Of a stretch of DNA of 64,000 nucleotides, positions 16,822 to 24,615 are shown in pieces. The translations under genes and the position numbers were made by a program. Numbering within the stretch: the stretch's first letter is position 1; each line of letters begins with the position of its first letter. The notes below the pieces were generated by a model that was not told the origin of the DNA, searched no databases, and was given only the letters and a program-made list of their open reading frames with translations. Origin of the DNA: Bifidobacterium cebidarum (lineage in GTDB: Bacteria; Actinomycetota; Actinomycetes; Actinomycetales; Bifidobacteriaceae); contig NZ_WBVS01000002.1 in the NCBI RefSeq assembly GCF_009193305.1, forward strand, positions 248,001 through 312,000. Direction: 5' to 3'.

Positions 16822-17643
16822 TTATTTGCTGTCGGTTATCCAACGGGCATCGGAATGGATATAAGGCAGCATCATGGCGATGACTGCGATGAGGCAAGCG
16901 ATCATCACCATTAAAATCATGTCTTCATGACCGCGCGTCTGCAGTGTAGCCCCGGTCAAGGCACCGAGCGCCAAAGCCAGCATCACAATGGCCCGTCGGC
17001 CAAGTTTGGACTGTTCATGGCCATGCGCGGACGTATCGGCGATGATTCCGGTCAGCGTCATCGTGAGCACAGTGGTCGGCAGATCCGGCACCGAGAGTTT
17101 GCGTGCAGTGGAATTCTGAATGCCCATAGCTGGCGCAAGCAGCACAATGAGCAGAATAATATGCAAGTCAATATGCCTGGCGGTGGGGAAGTTCAGACTG
17201 GGCTGCGCCGCGCGGGCGATGGCTGAAGCATCAGTGCCACCCATCGAGGGCTCGGGCGCGAACTGATTGAGCAGATAGATGCCGATCAATGCGGCGACTA
17301 CAAACGCCAGCTGAATCGCAGTAGATACCAGCAGATGACGTGCGCGATTATTGCCAAAGTAATGAATGATGCGCCCGCCGATGAATGCGCCGACCATGAA
17401 CGTGGCTAGCGTAAGCGCTGACGTCCACCAAACGAAGCCTTGCGCGTGGGCGAAAGCGAAACCAAGGAACACGATATTGCCGGTCACATTGGCCACGAAC
17501 ACGTGCCCAAGTGCCAGGTAGCTCAAGGCATCCACCAGGCCGGCGACGAATGTGAGGATGACCAGTGCCGGGGAAAGCAGGCCGTAGCGGTCATCCTTGC
17601 GGGGAATCAGCGTGCGTCCTGCTTCGGCAAGGTGTGAGGTCAT
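16822..17643 (-). CDS. DUF1275 (YoaK-type) membrane protein
   Basis: The 273-residue product has about seven hydrophobic helices. The DUF1275 opening is LTFVAGLVDALSYLALGHVFVANVTGN (about 29-55), followed by an ALTLATFMVGAFIGGRI helix and the late MGIQNSTARKLSVPDLPTTVLTMTLTG motif. The family is thought to be transport-related but lacks an assigned substrate. I start at the ATG at 17643; ribosome-site support is weak (GAAAG further upstream). It is divergent from the OFA-type transporter. Confidence 0.85.
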   Translation of the reverse strand: MTSHLAEAGRTLIPRKDDRYGLLSPALVILTFVAGLVDALSYLALGHVFVANVTGNIVFLGFAFAHAQGFVWWTSALTLATFMVGAFIGGRIIHYFGNNRARHLLVSTAIQLAFVVAALIGIYLLNQFAPEPSMGGTDASAIARAAQPSLNFPTARHIDLHIILLIVLLAPAMGIQNSTARKLSVPDLPTTVLTMTLTGIIADTSAHGHEQSKLGRRAIVMLALALGALTGATLQTRGHEDMILMVMIACLIAVIAMMLPYIHSDARWITDSK

Positions 17644-17905
17644 GATGTTCGGGGCTTTCTTCGGTCGGTGGTTTCGGGGTGCTGCGGGTGAACGACTATG
17701 CTGTGCAATCTTTCTGCACAATACGGTGGCGCAATCCTTCTCTGCGATCCGAATGTGAACAATATCATGGTGTGTTCTCTATTGACGTGTGCGTGCTGCC
17801 AGTGAAGTGGCGGTACAGTGCTGTTTTGTCGGCGTCGACGGAATCAACGACGCCGAGGAAACGCACACGAATCATGTGGTGTTTGCGTTGCGGGGTCGCT
17901 GATTC

Positions 17906-17929
17906 CGTACGACTGACGAGAATCGTACG
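17906..17929. promoter_or_regulatory. Palindrome upstream of the OFA-type transporter
   Basis: CGTACGA (17906-17912) and TCGTACG (17923-17929) form a perfect 7-bp dyad with a 10-base spacer, 22 bases before the start codon. It is a candidate repressor site; the regulator is unknown. Confidence 0.45.
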
Positions 17930-17951
17930 AGAGTCGAAAGGATCCGCCTGC

Positions 17952-19223
17952 ATGGCCACCGTTGAGCAGCCCTCTGGAAATCGTTGGACTAGCGCAATCA
18001 TTCCCGCACTGCTGATTCACATCCCAATCGGTACCGTTTATTGCTGGAGCGTGTTCAAACAGCTCATCGCCGATCAGCTGCATGTCAGCGCTTCCTCGGT
18101 GGAGTGGGGCTTCTCTTTGGCGATCTTCTTCCTCGGCATGTCGGCGGCGTTCGCCGGGCCGATGGTGGAGAAGGATATTAAGAAATCCGCGTTGGTTTCG
18201 ATGATTTGCTTCGTGGTCGGTTTTGCAGGTACCGGTGTAAGCATCGCTCTAGGCTTCCTGCCGGGTGTGTTCCTGTGCTACGGCGCAATTATGGGCGTGG
18301 GGCTCGGTGTGGGGTACCTGACGCCGGTCAAAAACCTGATGCTCTGGTTCGCGGACAACAAGGGGCTGGCCACCGGCGTGGCCGTTGCCGGATTCGGCCT
18401 TTCCAAGGCGCTCGCCAGCCCGGCGATGGAATGGCTGATTGGTGCCGTGGGACTCGTCGGCATGTTCTATGTGCTCGCCGCGGTGTACGCGGTGATGATG
18501 TTCGTTGGCTTCCTGCTGATTCGTCGCCCGGCCGGCTGGACGTATGACCCGGTGGCGTCGCACGTCAGCCGCGCATCGATTTTGAAGAAGCCGGTGTTCT
18601 GGGGCATTTGGATTGCGTTCTATATCAATATCACCTGCGGTTTGGCGCTGATTAGCCAGGAGAAGGACATTCTCCACGATGTGCTGCAGGCCTTGCCGCA
18701 GTATGCGTCACTGGAGGCTTCGTCGTTTGCCGCTGCGATTGCCGGCGTGATCGGCCTGGTGCTCGCGGTGGATTCCGTATTCAACACGGCTGGCCGCGTG
18801 GGATTCTCCGCGTTGTCTGATCACTTGAAGCGCCGCGAGAGCGTATATCAGGTGATTTTCGTGATGTCGATTGCCGTCTGCGTGCTGCAGGTGGTGACCA
18901 GCAGCATCGACAACGCGCTGCTGTGGGCTGTGCTTGCCATGCTGTTCCTGGTCAACGCCGGCTACGGTGGCGGTTTCTCCACGTTGCCGGTGCTGTTGGA
19001 CCAGCATTTCGGCACGAAAACCGTATCCACCACGCATGGGTTGACGCTGAGCGCATGGGCGTTCGCCGGACTGTCCGGCAACCAGCTGGCGTCGTTCGTG
19101 GTGACGTACGCTCCAGATCAGGCGCATCGATACGCGGCGTTGATTCCGGTGCTGACGGTGTTGTTCATTGTGGCGCTCGCCAGTGTGACCGCGGTGAGGT
19201 TTGCTGCGGGCAAGCGCAAGTAA
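17952..19223 (+). CDS. MFS transporter of the oxalate/formate antiporter (OFA) family
   Basis: The 423-residue protein has 12 predicted helices. The first helix carries HIPIGTVYCWSVFKQLI, the OFA hallmark, and there is a GVGLGVGYLTPVKNLMLWFADNKGLATGVAVAGFG block. The family includes OxlT but most members carry other monocarboxylates. No formyl-CoA transferase or oxalyl-CoA decarboxylase gene is near, so oxalate is not indicated. The ATG at 17952 has GAAAGGAT upstream; the longer open frame in front covers the promoter palindrome and is not coding. It ends at a hairpin shared with the convergent HxlR gene. Confidence 0.88.
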   Translation: MATVEQPSGNRWTSAIIPALLIHIPIGTVYCWSVFKQLIADQLHVSASSVEWGFSLAIFFLGMSAAFAGPMVEKDIKKSALVSMICFVVGFAGTGVSIALGFLPGVFLCYGAIMGVGLGVGYLTPVKNLMLWFADNKGLATGVAVAGFGLSKALASPAMEWLIGAVGLVGMFYVLAAVYAVMMFVGFLLIRRPAGWTYDPVASHVSRASILKKPVFWGIWIAFYINITCGLALISQEKDILHDVLQALPQYASLEASSFAAAIAGVIGLVLAVDSVFNTAGRVGFSALSDHLKRRESVYQVIFVMSIAVCVLQVVTSSIDNALLWAVLAMLFLVNAGYGGGFSTLPVLLDQHFGTKTVSTTHGLTLSAWAFAGLSGNQLASFVVTYAPDQAHRYAALIPVLTVLFIVALASVTAVRFAAGKRK

Positions 19224-19244
19224 TCACAATAAGTAGGTTGCTGA

Positions 19245-19273
19245 GTTGGCAGCCTTGGCTATGCTGCCAACTT
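19245..19273. terminator. Hairpin between convergent genes
   Basis: AGTTGGCAGC and GCTGCCAACT form a perfect 10-bp stem with a 9-base loop. It overlaps the last codons of the HxlR gene on the other strand. Confidence 0.7.
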
Positions 19274-19588
19274 GGCTTTGTAATCTTCGCCCCAGCTCCA
19301 TAGGGCGTCGATGACGGTTTTGAGACTGCGGCCGGTGTCGGTCAGCGAGTATTCGACGCGCGGCGGCACTTCGGGGTAGACCTCGCGGTGCACCAGTCCG
19401 TCGGCTTCCATCTGCCGCAAGTTTGCCGTGAGTACTTTCTGGGAGATATGCCCGATTGAGCGGCGCAATTCGCTGAAGCGCTTGGTGCCGGGCAGTAGGT
19501 CCCGGACGATGAGGATTTTCCATTTATCAGAGATGAGTGTGAGCGTCGTCTCCACGGGACACGCCGGGAGCGTGTTGATATCGACCAT
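19259..19588 (-). CDS. HxlR-family transcriptional regulator
   Basis: The 109-residue winged-helix protein shows the HxlR pattern. Cys10 lies in ACPVETTLTLISDKWKILIVRDLL, followed by GTKRFSELRRSIGHISQKVLTANLRQME and the wing VPPRVEYSLTDTGRSL. Several relatives (YodB, HypR, QorR) sense electrophiles or quinones through that N-terminal Cys and repress a divergent oxidoreductase gene. That is the arrangement here, with an NAD(P)-dependent enzyme divergent and a palindrome in the gap. Redox control is therefore the leading hypothesis. Confidence 0.93.
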   Translation of the reverse strand: MVDINTLPACPVETTLTLISDKWKILIVRDLLPGTKRFSELRRSIGHISQKVLTANLRQMEADGLVHREVYPEVPPRVEYSLTDTGRSLKTVIDALWSWGEDYKAKLAA

Positions 19589-19675
19589 GAATCATCCTCC
19601 GGAAAGTGTTGGAATTGTCCAATAGTTCCTTTTAGGTAACTATGGCACTTTAGGGTGCCTTCTTCCATTTGAGGA

Positions 19676-19694
19676 AGTACTCCAATATCGTACT
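19676..19694. promoter_or_regulatory. Candidate HxlR operator
   Basis: AGTAC-TCCAATATC-GTACT is a dyad in the gap between hxlR and the SDR gene. A second dyad, GGAA-N11-TTCC, lies at about 19610-19628. YodB-type operators have comparable TACT...AGTA dyads. Confidence 0.5.
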
Positions 19695-19754
19695 GTCTCA
19701 ACGGCGGAATCACAAGACCGCCGGCACAGATAGACATTATGAAGGAGCAATACC

Positions 19755-20399
19755 ATGACCAACCGCATCGCAGTCGTTGCCGCCAACGGCAAGTCCGGCC
19801 GACTCATCGTTCAGGAGGCCGTCGATCGCGGCCTCGACGTGACCGCCGCGGTGCGCGGCGACAACAAAACCGCCGCCCCGCATGTCATCGCCAAGGATCT
19901 CTTCGACCTGACCGCCGCCGATCTTGCCGGTTTCGATGTGGTCGTTGACGCGTTCGGCACCTGGGCGCCGGAATCATTGCCGTTGCACTCCGCTTCGCTC
20001 AAGCATCTCGCGGATATCCTCTCCGGCACGGATACGCGACTGATTGTGGTCGGCGGTGCAGGCAGCCTGTATGTCGACCCGGAGCACACCACGCAGCTGT
20101 ACGATACCGAAGGATTCCCGGAGGAGTACAAGCCGCTGGCCAAAGCACAGGGCAAGGCACTCGCTGAACTGCGCGAACGCGATGATGTGAAGTGGACTTT
20201 CGTATCGCCGGCAGCCGACTTCCGCGCCGACGGTCCGCGTACGGGCGCCTATGCGCTGACCGGCGAAGAATTCAGCGTGAATGAGTCGACTGGCGAAAGC
20301 GCGATCAGCTACGCCGACTATGCCATCGCCATCGTGGATGAAGCGGTCGCCGCACCTGCCAATGCGCACGTCGGCGAGCGTATCTCCGTGCGCTGGTAG
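19755..20399 (+). CDS. NAD(P)-binding oxidoreductase (atypical SDR, YwnB-like)
   Basis: The 214-residue Rossmann protein has the nucleotide-binding start IAVVAANGKSGRLIVQEAVDRG (about 4-25), in which Gly-x-x-Gly is GKSG. VVVDAFG follows the fourth strand and LIVVGGAG (about 97-104) the fifth. There is no YxxxK pair, as in atypical SDR/NmrA-like enzymes. Substrate is unknown. Divergence from a Cys-containing HxlR regulator suggests quinone or electrophile reduction. GAAGGAGC precedes the ATG. Confidence 0.85.
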   Translation: MTNRIAVVAANGKSGRLIVQEAVDRGLDVTAAVRGDNKTAAPHVIAKDLFDLTAADLAGFDVVVDAFGTWAPESLPLHSASLKHLADILSGTDTRLIVVGGAGSLYVDPEHTTQLYDTEGFPEEYKPLAKAQGKALAELRERDDVKWTFVSPAADFRADGPRTGAYALTGEEFSVNESTGESAISYADYAIAIVDEAVAAPANAHVGERISVRW

Positions 20400-20424
20400 T
20401 TCGTTTCTGACGCGGATTTCTGCG

Positions 20425-20613
20425 TTACAAGGGGTTGATTTGGTCTTAGCCGGAGGCCTATCTGCGTTACAAGGGGTTCCTCGCAAAGTAGACCTTGCTT
20501 CAAAATGGCGTAATAGCGTAGCGGTAATGCGGTTTGTATGAGACGTTATGCGACTAAGGAACCCCTTGTAACGCAGATAGATGTTCCGAAACTCGAAAAT
20601 CAACCCCTTGTAA
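20425..20613. repeat. Composite dyad repeat, units 42 bp apart (locus 2)
   Basis: TTACAAGGGGTT is at 20425-20436 and 20467-20478 (42 bp apart). The inverted form AACCCCTTGTAA is at 20560-20571 and 20602-20613 (again 42 bp apart). Flanking words such as CTATCTGCG and TTCCGAAAC are shared with the locus at 391-580. It lies between a plus-strand gene and a minus-strand tRNA, so again in a convergent gap. Confidence 0.82.
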
Positions 20614-20658
20614 ACGAGATACTGCCTTGGGGTGGATAAGGGGAAAATGAAAGAAGAG

Positions 20659-20730
<72 letters not shown>

Positions 20731-20899
20731 ACTGATGCGCTAGGCAACTTGCACAACAATACACGCAATCGCATATTACGCAAATCGCTCTTGTGTTGCC
20801 GGCTGAGATAGACAATGAAGCTGGGCTTTTGCAGTTTTTCGCGTTGCTGAAATTGGTTGTAAGCGTCACTCGAATACGGCTTTGGAGATGCTGCCGTCA

Positions 20900-21712
20900 T
20901 CAATCGGGCAGGATGGTTCCGATGGAGAACAGCGCCGCGCTGCCGCCGAGGCTAACGCGGTCGCTGGAGACCATGGCATGGATGATGCCGCCACGTGCCG
21001 ATGCCTGATATGCGGTAAGTGAGACCTTGTCGAGGCGTTTGCTCCAATACGGCAGAATATGGCAGTGGCCCGAACCGCAGACTGGGTCCTCAGGGACGGC
21101 AAGCTTCGGTGCGAACGAGCGGGACACGCAATCGAAGCCACTGTTCACGCCGCCTGCAGCTGTGACGTTGGTTAGCAGGCCGGGCAACTCCTTGACCAGT
21201 TCCTGATCGGGATCGAGCCCGCGCACTGTGCTTTCGTCAGACATCACGCACAGCAGGTCGCGGCCGAGCCACGCCTCGATTGGCCGGATACCCAGCGCCC
21301 GTTCCATCGCGTCAGTAACCGGGATGGGCTGCAGTTCGAAGGTCGGGAAGTCCATTGTGAACACGTCGGCACCATGACCGTCTTTGTTGCGCTGCCTGGT
21401 CACGGTCAGTATGCCACTCATTGTACGGAACCGCACCATGTCGGCATTTGGCTCCACGAACCGCAGCAGCACATACGCGGAGGCGAGCGTCGCATGCCCG
21501 CACAGGTCGATTTCACCGCCGGGAGTGAACCAACGTAGATGCCAGCCCTCCGGCTCGCGCACGATGAACGCGGTCTCGGAGAAGTGGTTCTCCATCGCGA
21601 TATTGGCCATCAAATCATCTGACGGCCACATCTCCGGTAAACACACTGCCGCCGGATTGCCCTTAAACACCTCATCCGTGAAGGCATCCACCACGTACTG
21701 CCGCATAGTCAT
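20900..21712 (-). CDS. PhzF-family isomerase/epimerase-like protein
   Basis: The 270-residue product has the two-lobed diaminopimelate-epimerase fold of PhzF proteins. The N-terminal motif VVDAFTDEVFKGNPAAVC is followed by HFSETAF, with the family's catalytic Glu at residue 46. FTPGGEIDLCGHATLASA lies in lobe one, and DPVCGSGHCHI in lobe two. Substrates of PhzF-like enzymes outside phenazine synthesis are mostly unknown. The start is ATG at 21712 with GAGAGG upstream; a GTG two codons earlier is possible. It lies 79 bases after azlD and may share its transcript. Confidence 0.92.
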   Translation of the reverse strand: MTMRQYVVDAFTDEVFKGNPAAVCLPEMWPSDDLMANIAMENHFSETAFIVREPEGWHLRWFTPGGEIDLCGHATLASAYVLLRFVEPNADMVRFRTMSGILTVTRQRNKDGHGADVFTMDFPTFELQPIPVTDAMERALGIRPIEAWLGRDLLCVMSDESTVRGLDPDQELVKELPGLLTNVTAAGGVNSGFDCVSRSFAPKLAVPEDPVCGSGHCHILPYWSKRLDKVSLTAYQASARGGIIHAMVSSDRVSLGGSAALFSIGTILPD

Positions 21713-21791
21713 AGCCACCTCTCATTCCTTCCGCCGTCTACCGTCGGATGTCCGTCGTCATGAACCCTCCCGGGGTGGGGCCGCAAGCCCG

Positions 21792-22130
21792 TCACGCGAA
21801 CACCAGCTGGACGAGCATCATGTACACGATGGTTCCGCCAGCGACGGACACCAACATGCTGTGACGCCACCGATGCAGCAGCGTGATCGTAAGGATCGCG
21901 ATCGCCTCGGGCGCCCCATGGGATCCGGAGAACAGTGACACGTCCTTGAGCGCGTACACCACCAACAGGCCGGTCATCGCATGCGGCAGCACCCTGCCGA
22001 GATAGGTCACGGTCTTGGGTGGGCGACGCGAATCGGGGAACAACATGAACGGCAGAAAACGGGTGAGCATGGTGCCCAACGAGACCGCCGCGATGGTCGC
22101 AACGGCCTGCCATGTGGTCATGGTCATCAT
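21792..22130 (-). CDS. azlD: AzlD-type small subunit, branched-chain amino acid exporter
   Basis: This 112-residue protein has four hydrophobic helices and matches AzlD/BrnE. Its [13 protein letters not shown] helix and the loop [26 protein letters not shown] are typical. It works with AzlC to export branched-chain amino acids. The start overlaps the azlC stop (ATGA), indicating translational coupling. Confidence 0.9.
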   Translation of the reverse strand: MMTMTTWQAVATIAAVSLGTMLTRFLPFMLFPDSRRPPKTVTYLGRVLPHAMTGLLVVYALKDVSLFSGSHGAPEAIAILTITLLHRWRHSMLVSVAGGTIVYMMLVQLVFA

Positions 22131-22918
22131 CGAGTCTCCCCGTTCAGGACGGCGTCCGTGCCGCCTGCGTCCTCCAATTTTGGGCGCAGCATCAGGAACG
22201 CCACCATCATCAGCGTCATGGCCGGAATCATGAACCGGTCTGGGCCGAACAGCGCCAGACAGGCTGCGGGCACCAGCAAACCGACCAGCGCGGGCACATG
22301 AGGTCGCGCCGAATCCATGACATTCGTCGTCGCCGAACGCGAGCGCATCCCATCGTCCCTTTTCCGATCCCGATCGTCATCCCACTGTCCGAGGAGAATC
22401 GACAGGAACAGGGCGGCGAGCACGAACTCGATGCCTTTCGTGTCGAACGGCAATATGCCGCCGGCCAGCCAGCCCAGCGTTATCCCGCCGAACCAGTAGG
22501 AGCGGCAGAGGGTCGCAACGAACACCATGAACCATCCTTTGTCGACCGATGTCGGAACGTGAACGCTTGCATCGATGGCGAACGTTTCGTCGATTAGTGT
22601 GAAGATCAGATACGGCTTCTTCCAGCCCAGGCCGCGGAATCTGTCCAGCATCGACAGGCCGTAGAACAGATGGCGCGCGTTGACCATGATCGCCAGCAGG
22701 AACGCGGCCCACGGGTCGAATGCGGACAGCAGCAGGTTCACGGTGACGAATTCCATGGAACCGGCGAAGATGACGTAGCCCATGGCCAGCGGGTACACGA
22801 TCGGGAATCCCTTGGCATGCATGAGCAGACCATAGGATCCGCCGAAAAACAGGAATCCGGCGGCGATCGGCAGCGTGGGCGGTAATGCGGCGCGGAACGC
22901 CGTACGCAACAACGCCAT
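22127..22918 (-). CDS. azlC: AzlC-type large subunit, branched-chain amino acid exporter
   Basis: The 263-residue product carries the AzlC core: [18 protein letters not shown], the [13 protein letters not shown] helix, and [17 protein letters not shown] followed by [10 protein letters not shown]. These motifs define the AzlC/BrnF permease. An Asp/Arg-rich insertion ([18 protein letters not shown]) lies before the last helices. AAAGGAG precedes the ATG (22916-22918); an upstream extension of the frame is unlikely to be coding. It is divergent from the LysR gene, which is the probable regulator, as in the Lrp/BrnFE and AzlB/AzlCD systems. Confidence 0.92.
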   Translation of the reverse strand: MALLRTAFRAALPPTLPIAAGFLFFGGSYGLLMHAKGFPIVYPLAMGYVIFAGSMEFVTVNLLLSAFDPWAAFLLAIMVNARHLFYGLSMLDRFRGLGWKKPYLIFTLIDETFAIDASVHVPTSVDKGWFMVFVATLCRSYWFGGITLGWLAGGILPFDTKGIEFVLAALFLSILLGQWDDDRDRKRDDGMRSRSATTNVMDSARPHVPALVGLLVPAACLALFGPDRFMIPAMTLMMVAFLMLRPKLEDAGGTDAVLNGETR

Positions 22919-23047
22919 ATCGGGAGCTCCTTTCCTTCTGACGTTCCTGTGCATATGCCGAACAATCCGGCTGCGCGGGATGCGTCCGATGGCGGCCATC
23001 GTATGACGGACATATGCGATAAGTACAATCAAATTCGCTAATGACTA

Positions 23048-23064
23048 CATAAGTAATACTTATG
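23048..23064. promoter_or_regulatory. Perfect palindrome in the azlC-lysR gap
   Basis: CATAAGTAATACTTATG is a perfect 17-bp palindrome centred on A23056. It includes TAATAC, which can serve as a -10 box for the LysR gene, and lies about 20 bases from the LysR start. It is a good candidate for LysR autoregulation. Confidence 0.6.
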
Positions 23065-23084
23065 CATCGTCTATGATGAGCATC

Positions 23085-23957
23085 ATGGACAACCGGTATC
23101 TCGCCCTGCGGCACATCGTCGAATACGGCAGCTTCTCCGCGGCTGCAGACGAACTACGATGCAGCCAATCGGCTGTCAGCCAGATGATTGCCTCACTGGA
23201 GAAGGAACTCGACGTCACCCTGCTCAACCGGCAGCGCGGCGGATGTACACTCACCGAGGAGGGACGCCAGCTTTACCCGCTCATCGAACGCTACGTAGAG
23301 GACGGTTTGCGCATCCGCGAACGGACCGACGAGATCCTGGGCCTTGACACCGGCGTGATACGTATGGGCACCATCGCCAGCATCTCCGCCCACTGGCTGC
23401 CCGGACTCATCAGCGGATTCCAACAACGCCACCCGAACGTGCGATTCGTCCTGCATCAAGGTGACTACACCACTATTCAGGAATGGATCCACAACGGCAC
23501 CATCGACTTCGGATTCATCAACCCCGCCGCCGCGCGCGACGTACAGACCGTCACCATCAAACGAGGTGTCATGCTCGCCGTCCTGCCGCACGGTCATCCG
23601 CTCGCTGCGCTCGATCGGGTGCCATTGGCCGCGCTCGCCAAGGAACCCATGATTCTGCTGGAGGAGGGGCACTACTCTGAGCCGCTGGAGGCATTCGCGT
23701 CGGTCGGTCTCAAACCGAATGTGCGGTTGCGCATCCACGACGACTACTCAATCATGACCATGGTCGAGGCCGGTCTAGGTGTGAGCGTCCTCGCCGAACT
23801 CATCCTCCACCGCACCAACTACCGGCTCACTTTGCGTCCCACTGACCCGCCTGTGGACCGCACTATCGCCATTGCCTACGCCGACCGAGGCAGGCTTCCC
23901 CTGGCGGCCAGACGATTCATTGAACACCTGCGCGACAACATCGACATGTTACCCTGA
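23085..23957 (+). CDS. LysR-family transcriptional regulator
   Basis: The 290-residue product begins with the LysR winged helix (YLALRHIVEYGSFSAAADELRCSQSAVSQMIASLEKEL, residues about 5-41, quoted in part as the family signature). A LysR substrate-binding domain follows (about 90-285). The ATG at 23085 starts four residues before the first conserved helix; one at 23073 would add four residues. Divergent azlCD are the likely targets, with a branched-chain amino acid as the possible coinducer (inference). Confidence 0.92.
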   Translation: MDNRYLALRHIVEYGSFSAAADELRCSQSAVSQMIASLEKELDVTLLNRQRGGCTLTEEGRQLYPLIERYVEDGLRIRERTDEILGLDTGVIRMGTIASISAHWLPGLISGFQQRHPNVRFVLHQGDYTTIQEWIHNGTIDFGFINPAAARDVQTVTIKRGVMLAVLPHGHPLAALDRVPLAALAKEPMILLEEGHYSEPLEAFASVGLKPNVRLRIHDDYSIMTMVEAGLGVSVLAELILHRTNYRLTLRPTDPPVDRTIAIAYADRGRLPLAARRFIEHLRDNIDMLP

Positions 23958-24354
23958 ACCGGTCTATGAGTGCTGTATATGTGCACGTGCGCGTGATTTG
24001 TTTGCACGGAATGTGATTTGTGTGCACGTGAGCGCGATGTCGGTTGTTTTGCGCGTTTGTACCATTCGCGTATGTCACGAAAGCGTGTTGTTGGGTCCTA
24101 CGCATTGTTGTGGCAAGGATATTCGCGGAACTGCGTTGCCGCTGAGAATGCTCGGGAGTGGTGTCTTGCCACGCAGCCGCAAAAACGGCGAAAACATGTG
24201 ATTGTGGCACATGTGCTTCAAGGTACTACGGCCTATACGCCTCGCGCTGCACTTTGCGTCCCCTCTGAGGCAAGCTGTCTGGGCTGGAACGCAGCAACGG
24301 ATGTGATTCGGCACGAACAGAAAAAGGGTTTTCAGATTTCTCTGAAAACCCTGA
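23958..24354. other. Non-coding region with phased TGCACG repeats
   Basis: TGCACG occurs at 23982, 24003 and 24023, within three roughly 20-21-bp tandem units (TGCACGTGCGCGTGATTTG-like). I see no ribosome site or convincing reading frame here. The long open frame through 24018-24431 is the antisense of tRNA-Ser at its end. The tRNA terminator closes the region on the right. Confidence 0.5.
24325..24352 (-). terminator. Terminator of tRNA-Ser
   Basis: A perfect 12-bp stem (AGGGTTTTCAGA with TCTGAAAACCCT) has a 4-base loop and is followed on the minus strand by TTTTTCTG. Confidence 0.92.
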
Positions 24355-24442
24355 TGGCGGAGGATACGAGATTCGAACTCGTGAGGCTGTTACACCAACA
24401 CGCTTTCCAAGCGTGCGCCATAGACCACTAGGCGAATCCTCC
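24355..24442 (-). tRNA. tRNA-Ser (GGA), CCA encoded
   Basis: On the minus strand the gene starts GGAGGATTCGCCTAGTGG. The anticodon loop CTTGGAAA gives GGA. A long class II variable arm follows, then the T-arm GAGTTCGAATCTC and the acceptor ATCCTCC with discriminator G at 24358. CCA is encoded at 24355-24357. Confidence 0.95.
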
Positions 24443-24615
24443 ATGCACTGCGATGTTTGCTAGAAGCAAGCTCCGTAGGCAACTCGAATAAGCTACCATA
24501 GCTCGCGAGAAAATGCATGTTCGGCGTGTCGCGTCTGTAAACACATTCAGACCGACGTATGAATTCTTGATAAGTAACGCTGCATTCGTGTGCAGTCAAC
24601 CTAGGCTAGACAACC

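Noticed and set aside
17952..19223. Oxalate transporter involved in oxalate breakdown
   Set aside because: The OFA family is broad and no frc/oxc genes are near; substrate left open.
24018..24431. 137-codon open frame ending in MAEDTRFELVRLLHQH
   Set aside because: Its last third is the antisense of tRNA-Ser, its first part has no ribosome site and irregular codon use.
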